Source of the DNA: Zygnema cylindricum
Taxonomy: Eukaryota; Streptophyta; Zygnematophyceae; Zygnematales; Zygnemataceae
DNA length: 64,000 nt
Direction of reading: 5' to 3'
NCBI GenBank assembly: GCA_037447655.1
Contig: JBBHKE010000248.1
Span: 33,501-97,500 of the forward strand
Under the pieces are notes generated by a model. That model did not search any database and was not told the origin of the DNA. It saw only the letters and a list, made by a program, of their open reading frames with translations. The position numbers and the translations under genes are program-made. Positions 56,301 to 64,000 of this stretch are shown here, piece by piece (position 1 is the stretch's first letter; every line of letters begins with the position of its first letter).

Positions 56301-58923
56301 GTCGCCCATCTCGCACTTGCACCTGTATTGCCACAGTGGCCATCCAAAAAACCTTAAAATCCCCCTAAAAACTTGCAAAAACTTGCAGAAACGTGCATTA
56401 CCAAAAGCTTGGCCCCGTTCATCTTTCAAAGACCACACTGTTTTTGCATACTGTTGTCTGTTCATTGTCAAGCAATACACAACGACAAGTTTTACTCTTC
56501 CTAATAAAATTTGGCAAAGACAGGGTCATAGCTATTCTTCATCCAAGAAATACTCAAGAGAAGACTTTTCTTCCATGGTGGACCAGAGAGGGAAAGGAAT
56601 GAAAGTCATTATCTTCTCAAGAAGCTTAAGACACATTTCCGTATTCTACCTGTAGATTCCCTACATTCAGCACTTAAATCAATTCAATGGACATATAAAT
56701 ACATCTGTCTTTCCTATTTATTTCACATTTTTCTCGCTTTCGCATTTTCTATGGAGCTTTCATTGACTGTGGGATAATTCTGACTCTATGAGTGCATTTA
56801 AGTAGTTATTTCCGAATACAACAGATACAAACTGGTGTAAACTTTTAAGTATTTGAGGATCTTTCAGTTTAGATACGTCACAAACAGCTTCAAAAAAAGC
56901 GTACAGCACAATTTCCTACTGATTCTGGTAAACAAGTATTTTCTCAAAAAATGATGTGTGCCTCCTTCATCGGCACATGAACTTCTTATGGACAGAAAGT
57001 CATATGGTCCATAAAAGAGCAAAACAAAACCTGACACCAAAAGAAACACAACTAGACCTGACATACACCAAACGAGAACAGAATGGCAGAAATTTCATAC
57101 GCACCAACAGCTTATGAACCGACTCTTTATCAAGAGGAGTGGAAGAGACTAATGCTCGCCACGTGGCGGGATCAGAAACCAAGGGATAAACAGGCATTTT
57201 TTTGCCATGATAGTTGATCTCAACCAGGGGCTCCTTTCCAAAGTGTCTCCTGAGTGATTCAAGGTCCCAAAACCAAAGGCATCTAATCAAATCCGCATAT
57301 GACAGACTGATAGATTATTTTCTAGTCCTCTATTCCAGAAAAGATAACTAAAACAAGAAACAAGAAAAAAGAAACAAGAATCACGAATCGCGAATCAAGA
57401 ATCATGAACCAAGAATCAAGAAACAAGAAACACGAAACAAGACACAAGAAACAAGAAACAAGAAACAAGAAACAAGAAGCAAGTCGCAATAAACAATAAA
57501 CAACAATGTAATTAGAATATAAGTAATAAACTGATTCATTGTTACCTAGTCGTTCTTGAAAGAACAACTAAAACAGTAAACAATAAACCAAAAAAAAAAA
57601 AAAACTGATAGATTGTTATGTAGTTCTTTGTTCTGAAAACATAACTACAGAATCCAGCTAGACTCCGTGAAAGCATCGACTAATTAATTTGTCCAAGTTA
57701 AGCAAGAAACGTTTTGACCCATTCATGGCTAAGAAAAACTAGTTAGGACATTCTTCTCCTAATCGTTTCAGTTTATGGACGGACTTGAATAATCTGCAGT
57801 TTGTTGACAAACAAAGAAAAGATTTTAATCTCGTTCTATGATGAGGGATGTCTTCATATAAGGGTTACCACAATGTTATTCAAACTGCATTCACTATCAG
57901 TTTGTACACAACAGGGCTCTAGGAGAATGGCTGTGACTTTGGAATTGAGAATAATTGAGAATAAAAGCAGGATAAATATTGAGAAATACAGATGCTCCAT
58001 TCTATCTGACTGTATTCTGCTCACAGAACCAATTCAAATGCGGTAGTAGATTAAATATTGATGAAGACCAAGTACTAAGAAACTGTTAGAACAAATGCAC
58101 TCAGTCGCAACAGTAAAGGAGTCAAACTGGGATTAAAAGGCTTTACAAAAAACGGGAAATAGCGCACTACCAAGAAATAGGAAAGGGAAAAACTTAAAAA
58201 ATGGAAGCAAGGTGAAATGTACTCACATCACTGCTAGTCACTTAGGGGTTAAAAGTCTTTACAACATATAAAGATAATGCACTACCTAGACCAAAAAGAA
58301 AAAACTTTAGGAAAAGGAAACAGAGTGAAATATGCTCACACTAATGCCAGTTGAAGCGTATCAATAAGCCCTCGTGGAGGCGGTACAGTAACAAGAATCG
58401 CCAGAGTATCGCCCGTAAGCGGTTCCCATGCCGACAAGTGGACATCAGGTTCAAATGTGGATGCAGCTTCAAGGATCCGTATTCGATTTTGTACTTTATC
58501 AACCAGTTTTTTCACTCCAGCTTCAAGTTTAAAACCAGTACTGTGAAACAATTGGCTCATGTCACGCTGAAACAATTTATTCTGGATTCCATGTTTCTCT
58601 AACTTCTCTTTGAGCAGTAGAGGGAATTGTGAGGCTACGTCGTGAAGAAAAGATCGTTGAATTGGTGGAGCAGAAAGGTGTAGTAAATGTAAAGGTAGAA
58701 AACCCCAGCCCTCCTGAGAAGGAACTTTTAATGGAAGTGAAGAATGATGGACGTTGCAGTTGGTGTTATTAAAATTTGTAATACTGGCATTCAACCATAA
58801 ATGAAAATTTAAATTCAAAACAGAACCTATATCTTGCTTCAGAGATGCTCCCAACCATGTATTCTCCCCTACATTGCCGAAAATAGGAGAATTCTCATTC
58901 TTTTTCTGCATATGAGGAGCCAT
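53318..58923 (-). CDS. M23 family (LytM/lysostaphin-type) zinc metallopeptidase
   Basis: M23 peptidases are zinc endopeptidases that cut peptide bridges of peptidoglycan. Exons on the minus strand: 58923-58340, 57282-57105, 56352-56211, 55832-55631, 54778-54593, 53858-53778, 53384-53318. Phases agree throughout, giving 479 aa. The catalytic domain has YYHRGIDYG (zinc ligands His372 and Asp376), the DPVVAPAGGKV and GLDHGQGVMSLFLHLNSV motifs, and GSTGMSTGPHLHW (His455, His457). It ends LYVNGECIDPKAW, the usual closing strand. The upstream part (PVYPLVSDPATWRALVSSTP ... REYPVESIWLPKEKV) resembles the N-terminal domain found before bacterial M23 domains. All zinc ligands are intact. The start is the first ATG after an in-frame stop near 58995; no clear transit peptide is seen, so a further 5' exon is possible. 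The acceptors of exons 3 (AAG) and 4 (GAG) are non-CAG and less certain. Plastid peptidoglycan is a plausible substrate in streptophyte algae, but location is inference. Confidence 0.88.
53590..53632. repeat. (GGTAGT)n microsatellite
   Basis: Seven or so hexamer units GGTAGT/GATAGT/GACAGT in the last intron of the M23 gene. Confidence 0.8.
53927..54133. mobile_element. Complete F-family TA-flanked MITE in M23 intron 5
   Basis: The left end is TACACCATGAATCGTCATTAG and the right end TAATAACAATTCACGGGGTA, with TA at both edges; 207 bp. It lies between exons 6 and 5 of the minus-strand M23 gene. Confidence 0.7.
54795..55419. mobile_element. F-family element carrying a hAT-like remnant, in M23 intron 4
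   Basis: The left end TACACCAGGAAACGCTATTAGC (54795) and right end GCTAACAGCAATTCACGATGTA (ending 55419) are diverged F-family terminal repeats. Inside, from 54859, is TAGTGTTGCCTATCAATC followed by GATATATCG-type sequence like the hAT-like elements at 60219 and 63757. The hAT right end was not found. The F element stops 16 bp short of the exon-5 acceptor. Confidence 0.55.
57349..57490. repeat. (AAGAAAC/AAGAATC)n intron array
   Basis: About 140 bases of AACAAGAAACAAGAATCACG-type repeats in M23 intron 1. The flanking sequence (CTGATAGATTATTTTCTAGTCC and a following TAACTAAAACA) recurs around 57530 and 57603, so the array sits in a three-copy tandem duplication. Confidence 0.7.
58132..58360 (-). 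repeat. Duplicated M23 exon-1 donor region
   Basis: The block spanning the true exon-1 end and donor (plus-strand TTAAAAGTCTTTACAAC ... GTGAAATATGCTCACACTAA, 58249-58355) is preceded in the intron by a degenerate copy, TTAAAAGGCTTTACAAA ... GTGAAATGTACTCACATCAC (58132-58245). The copy keeps a donor-like GTGAGT on the minus strand. Confidence 0.75.
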
Positions 58924-59731
58924 GGATGTGCTCAAATTTTGTATACTTTGTAAACAGCAGTTTTCAATTTTACTTTGGTTCCAAAAAAGTATTTACAAAT
59001 GTCTGAGAGACATGCCTGTAAAGTTACTCGACATGGCCAGAAATCGAGAGCACTTTTGGATCAGAATTGAGAAAAAGCTTCCAATCGATAAATTTAGCAA
59101 TTTATTAACAGTGTGAATTTCTTATTTATGGACAAGATGCCATAAACTTCTTGCAAATATGGTTTCCCGTACGGTTCACCTTGTAAACACTTTTTAAAAT
59201 TTGAAGTCACTTCTTGTGATTGAAGCCAACTGTCCTGTACTCCCAGATCAGTAAATGATATTGAGAGCTTCAGAGAGGCACTATGCCTGCAGTAGCTTTA
59301 TTGTCATCTTATTTTTGGAAGAGCAGTTTCAAACGAGAAACAATAATCAGCTAACAACAACCATTAGTTCGCACCAGCAACTCTCAATTGAATCATACAA
59401 AATGCTGGAAGACACAGACTTCCACCTCAACGTCGACACAGACACCATGTAAATGTAAGTTAGTTGCTTGCTCTGAAAAGTCTATGGCGGAAATTCTGTG
59501 CCAGAACACTGTACCAGGAAGTGCAGAACAGTACACTGGATAAGGGCAGGATGGCCCCCGGGCAAGAAAGCGGACCTGAAACGTTGTCCGTCTCTCGCTT
59601 CAAAAACGGCGTAAAGTGCGGTCGTCCGTTCCCATAAGTTCAAACTTTAACATTTTAAAGCATACGGAATTGACGTACCGTTATGCGGCCACACAGTTCG
59701 AAAATGTTCCGAACTTTTTTTTTCGGTATTA
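58924..59731. other. M23 upstream region and intergenic
   Basis: Presumed promoter and 5' UTR of the M23 gene, then unassigned DNA up to the TTA flank of the large Harbinger-like element. No other gene recognised. Confidence 0.4.
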
Positions 59732-60218
59732 GGGTACGTCCTCATGTAATCGGTACTTTGATAAAGTATTTTGGACTGTAGTAAGGATTCTCCGTACTAC
59801 TTTGAAGAGCTAGAGCGTCCCTATGTGCGAAAATGAAATCGGAACTTTGAAATGTGATGGTTGTAGACGTAGGTACAACTTGTGACGATTGTAGACGTAG
59901 GTACAACTTGTGACGATTGAAGCCAATTACGAAACTTCCGACGATTAGTGACGCCAACAAAAACAGCGACAGTGGTAGACGTCTAGATTTTTGTGAAATC
60001 GTAGATGTTTAGGGTTTGGTGATATTGTGACGTCACGCTCACTTGAGACAACGTCGACGTCACTGATTCAATAACTTTCTGCCATGGTTTTCCGATTTCG
60101 TTTTTTCTACTTTTTTCGCTCGACTTGCCATTTTAAAAAAACCTAAAAATTGTCAAAAATAATATTTCTAAAATATCTTTCATTTTATACCAATATTGTC
60201 GTCTCTCATTCTAAAAAG

Positions 60219-61365
60219 TAGTGTTGGGTATCGGGTAAATTCATATCGCGATAATTTTGATATTCAATATATTGAATATCGATCGAGCATAATTCTCGAT
60301 ATATCGTACCGAGACCAACATAAACTATCGCGATATATTTCGCGATGCATAGTATTTTTTTTAAATTTAATATTTTCTATTTCTATATAATGTGTAATTT
60401 TAGCGAAAAAAAGACAAATTGTCTGATACGCCACGTACGACGTGATTTTCGTTTCGTGACTTAAAGGTAGACACCGCAAAATGTAACCGACAAAAAAATA
60501 TTAATTATGTAATTCATATAATTACTTATTTGAAAAAAAAAAACAAAAAACAAAAAACAGGATAAATTAAAAAGCACGATGGTAACCCATTTGAGTCCCA
60601 GGGTACAAAAAGGGTGGCATGGCCAAAACTGAAAAACTACAATATAAAAAAAATAGAGCGATGGGTACAAAAATAAAAGAAAATAAAAGAAACGATCAAC
60701 AAGGAAAATAAAAGCACCCAAACTCAAAATGAAAAGCACGACAACTCATAAAACCAAAACTACAACCCCAACCCCAAATCAATTAAACATATACAAAAAG
60801 CAACCCCGTAAGTCTCCCGAGCCTGGTATGGTTACATCATGAGATATTTGTAATAGTACGGACAACAAAATTTATGTATTACAAAGGCCTAGGTTGCATC
60901 GCGTGTCGTCTGTAAACAAGTTTGTACATATGTGTTATGACTTGAGTGGCTCCTTGTATGTTGACGATAAAATCTTTAAAATCGTCAAAGATTTGAAAAC
61001 CGACCATTTTCGTATAGAAATCCGTACTTGCGTATTATGTACGTGTACTTCGCAAGTGTACCGCGTCAATGTACCTCAAAGATCTCCTTCACTATGCTGA
61101 CTTTCATGAAAAAACCGTATTTCTTTTCGGCAAAGATTTTACGGTCACCTTGTCCGAAGGCACGTGACTTTGGAGACATGTGAAAATTTTCATTTTTATT
61201 TTTTTAATGCCTCGATATATTGGCGATACGATGTATTGGCGATATATCGACAATACATCGCGATATTTTGATTTTCGATATATTGAAGAGATATATTGAT
61301 TATCGGGTACCTAAAATTCGAGAGATATATCGAATATCGGCAAAAGTTCCTCGCTACCCAACATT
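60219..61365. mobile_element. hAT-like non-autonomous element with 8-bp TSD
   Basis: The terminal repeats are TAGTGTTGGGTA and the inverse of TAATGTTGGGTA. They are flanked by an exact 8-bp duplication, CTAAAAAG (60211-60218 and 61366-61373). The terminus fits the hAT consensus YARNG. Sub-terminal GATATATCG palindromes occur at both ends. The interior holds no transposase frame. Confidence 0.85.
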
Positions 61366-61863
61366 ACTAAAAAGTGTGAGATAAAAGCAATGGTGTGAGA
61401 GGGAGAGGGGAGAGGCGACGACGGCGCAAAATTTTGCAAAGGACTCCATGAATAAAAGTGGAGGTTCGAGACCCGTGCAGATTTTTTTCCGTACATGCGC
61501 GTGACGGGCACGGAGAAAAATAGCGAGGACTCTCCCTCGTCCTAAAATTTTCACAGTCTTGTGGCGCGTGCGTGGGTCATTTTTCATTCGCTGTTTGGGT
61601 GGTACTTGAACTAAAATCACCTCCTCGAGGTGATTTTGGATGAAGTTTTTTTTTGGGCTGGATTCTCTCGCCTGAGGGTCGAAAAGGGGAAAACGCCAAA
61701 ATGCGTTCACATGACGACAAACACACCGTACATCCAAAGTATGAATTGACGTTCACTCTACTTTGGTAAAAATGATTTTATAGTACGGCTAAAGTTTTGT
61801 CAAAGTTCCTTGAATTTTAAGGCAAAAAGACAGAGAAAAGTAGATACTTTAATACATTGGGAC

Positions 61864-63222
61864 CATAGTTCAAAAGTAGGTGACAGTACACCCATATAAT
61901 ATGCCTATTGTATGTAAATTTTACAATACTACATTAAGACCCATATTGTATTGGCCTCAAAATGAAATAAAATAGTAACATTGAGTTGCACATGGTTCGA
62001 TAGAGAATTAGGCTGCGGCCCCATGTAGTTGTAACTTAGCGTACTTACTTTGTATTTTAGCGCGGATCCGGCGGACCCGGATTTCAAGTGTCTCTATGTG
62101 TTCATTCGAAATTATTACTTAAGTTTGTGACAATTGTATACGTCGACAACGCCCGTGACGGCTGTCACCGTGTACAATTTGTGATGACGCACCATATTTT
62201 TTTGAAACTTTTTGAAGCATCGCAAGACACATCGTAATTTTTGAAACGATTTGCGGATTTGGTATGTCGCATGTCTTTGCGTGACATCGTTGACGTATAG
62301 CCTTGCACCCGTGGCTGTGCAAAATGCCTTGACGTAAACCTCTCCCGTCCGGCCGCCATTACTTCGCAGATTTTTCACGTTCGCAGACTTTTCAACTTTG
62401 CGTGAAATGACACTGCAGCGTCGAGACCCCTGCAAAAAAAAAACCGTACAACATGCAAGCCGACAAAAACAAACAAACCCTGTACTTTTTTTCGTCGTCA
62501 AAACTTCTAAAATATTTTCACACGTGGGAATATATTTTCAGATTGGTGTAGACGGATTTGCTTAGCTTAAAACACAGTGCTGATGTGTTTTATGATAAGC
62601 TTGAAAATGACGTGACAGTGGGTCGAAAAACCGCAAGACGACAAAATTTCGTACATCCTAAGTTCAAGAATGACGCAAATTGTACTTTACAAATTTGCGA
62701 TTTCTTCGTACGGTCGCAACTTAGGCAGTACGGCGCTAAGTTATAAAGGAAAACGACAGAAAAAAACCCGAACTTAGCCACATGGGGCCGCAGCCTTAAA
62801 CGTCATGTCTAAATTTGAAAAAAAAAACGGACAAAAAAATCTTTTTCTGTGAGTTTTGAGCGACTTTTTATTTAAACCGTCAGATTCGGACGATCTGACG
62901 GTTGTTGATGAAAGTAACGATTTAAGAAGATCACACGAAAAGCCCATAACACAACTTACGACAGAACTATCGTCAGATTCGTCCGCGGGTTTTTTTTTTT
63001 TCCTGGTTTTTTTTCCCGCGCAATGTCATCCTACGTCGTGTCAGTTCGTTAAAAAATTTCGTTCGGCGGCGTGCGCTGTACTATGAGCATACGTCAGATT
63101 CGTACGCTCGTACAGGGGTGTGCACAGCACACACACATAGTCTGCCTACGTTGCGCGAGTTTTGTGCCAAGCTTTGTGCGCCTACCAAAGGCCTACCATA
63201 AAAACGCTACTTTTGAACTATG
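61864..63222. mobile_element. Family C element with 8-bp TSD, nested
   Basis: The terminal repeats are CATAGTTCAAAAGTAGG and the inverse of CATAGTTCAAAAGTAGC. They are flanked by an exact 8-bp duplication, ATTGGGAC (61856-61863 and 63223-63230). The interior is collinear in reverse with the element at 50-556. It contains a family A MITE (62011-62794); removing that leaves about 570 bp, close to the 507-bp copy. Confidence 0.85.
62011..62794. mobile_element. Harbinger-like MITE, family A, copy 3
   Basis: The terminal repeats are GGCTGCGGCCCCATGTAG and the inverse of GGCTGCGGCCCCATGTGG. They are flanked by TTA on both sides (62008-62010 and 62795-62797). The interior contains GCGGATCCGGCGGACCCGG. 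This is the innermost of three nested elements. Confidence 0.85.
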
Positions 63223-63337
63223 ATTGGGACGTACCCTTAATAAAATTCTGTAAGCAAAGGATTCAGTTCGTACGGAGTTCGAAAGGGAAAAACTTCGGGA
63301 CACAACAAAAAATTCAGAATTTCGGTAGATTGTACAG

Positions 63338-63540
63338 TACACCGCGAATCGTTATTAGCATTATGAACTCTATATCGGCACCCCAAAATTTTGACATTAA
63401 TACCTTAAATATAATAAACTATACTATTTAAGGTCGTGGACCATAATCTGCCACGTTTCCTGGCACTAAATTAAAATGAATGACGCTAATTTTTTCTTTA
63501 CACTAATAATTTCTCAACGCTAATAACGATGCGCGGTGTA
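63338..63540. mobile_element. Complete F-family TA-flanked MITE, 203 bp
   Basis: The left end is TACACCGCGAATCGTTATTAGC and the right end the inverse of TACACCGCGCATCGTTATTAGC. The body aligns to the element at 5831-6008. No coding capacity. Confidence 0.8.
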
Positions 63541-63756
63541 GTGTACTGTAGCAGATTCCATACCGTACATATAGCTAAAAATGTTAAACACGTGGAATTG
63601 TTTCAACATTACTGTAGACGCCATAAAAGGACACTATGTACGGATAATACTGGTATGACGAAATTACGCTTTTGCAGCCTTGTTGGTGGTTGGTTGATAC
63701 GGTATCCCAATTTTTTCGTACATATTCTCTCCGTACATATTCCGTATGTTTTCAAG

Positions 63757-64000
63757 TAGTGTTGGGTATCGGGTAGATTCATATCGCGATAATCTCGATA
63801 CTCGATATATCGAATATCGATCGAGGAGGATCCTCGATATATCGTACCGAGACCAACATAAATTATCGCGATATATATCGCAAAAATTTCGTGTCCGTAC
63901 AGGCAGAGTACGGAAAACCGTACGAAAAATCGTACGGAGAATCGTACGAAAAATCGTACGGGTTTTTTGCCCCCCCCCCCCCCCCCCCCGCCCCACTGAG
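63757..64000. mobile_element. hAT-like element, left part, truncated by window edge
   Basis: It begins TAGTGTTGGGTATCGGGTA and is about 90% identical by eye to the first 130 bases of the element at 60219. It then diverges into repeated CGTACGAAAAATCGTACGG palindromes and a run of about 20 C at 63970-63989. The right end is outside the window. Confidence 0.7.

Larger units (their letters stand above)
59732..63236. mobile_element. Family A Harbinger-like element, copy 4, heavily nested
   Basis: The left end is GGGTACGTCCTCATGTAATC (59732). The right end is the inverse, completed after insertions, of GGGTACGTCCCAATGTATTA. Both are flanked by TTA (59729-59731 and 63237-63239). The left interior shares GTCCCTATGTG and GTGACGATTGTAGACGT with other family A copies. 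It has been interrupted by a hAT-like element (60219-61365) and by a family C element (61864-63222) just 6 bp from its right terminus. No transposase is visible. Confidence 0.75.

Noticed and set aside
59742-60070. Short frames around repeated GTAGACGTAGGTACAACTTG
   Set aside because: Two-copy internal repeat of a family A transposon; no protein signal.

Overview
The window looks like nuclear DNA of a photosynthetic streptophyte, most likely a charophyte (streptophyte) green alga with a large, repeat-rich genome. Four things support this. The genes have GT-AG introns. There is a nucleus-encoded photosystem I subunit PsaF with a bipartite plastid/thylakoid-lumen presequence. There is an intact CCaMK (calcium/calmodulin-dependent kinase with three EF hands), a family I know only from streptophytes. 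There is a plant-type tyrosylprotein sulfotransferase. The PsaF C-terminus ends in a chlorophyte-like tail, which argues for an alga over a land plant. The species cannot be named from the sequence alone.

Layout. 1-3.25 kb: nested miniature transposons. 3.9-5.0 kb: psaF, intronless, behind a promoter with four CCAAT boxes. 5.8-7.6 kb: three short TA-flanked inverted-repeat elements. 9.2-13.5 kb, minus strand: CCaMK, seven exons, 505 aa. 14.9-15.6 kb: a Harbinger-like element. 16.5-28.3 kb, plus strand: TPST, eleven exons modelled, 720 aa, with introns full of low-complexity sequence and degenerate copies of its own exon ends. 29-30.2 kb: a TGATGTCTTA-type satellite. 30.6-32.1 kb: a fold-back hAT-like element. 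33.2-35.4 kb: an ATCT-rich satellite that abuts a decayed Ty1/copia element (35.4-39.8 kb, minus strand). The same satellite reappears in reverse orientation at 42.0-44.0 kb. 45.3-46.6 kb: a pyrimidine/purine minisatellite that switches orientation. 48.5-51.1 kb: a frameshifted copy of a p300/CBP-type histone acetyltransferase (HAC) gene. 53.3-58.9 kb, minus strand: a seven-exon gene for an M23 (LytM/lysostaphin-type) metallopeptidase with a complete zinc site. 59.7-63.2 kb: a three-level nest of transposons with target-site duplications at each level. 63.3-64 kb: two more elements.

The genes are not an operon and have unrelated roles: photosynthetic electron transfer (PsaF), nuclear calcium decoding (CCaMK), Golgi tyrosine sulfation of secreted peptides (TPST), and probable peptidoglycan cleavage (M23). 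The most unusual shared feature is in the introns. All three intron-bearing genes carry degenerate tandem copies of sequence at their own exon-intron junctions, often including a splice site. Exon models were built by eye from splice consensus, reading-frame continuity and remembered family sequences; they need transcript evidence.
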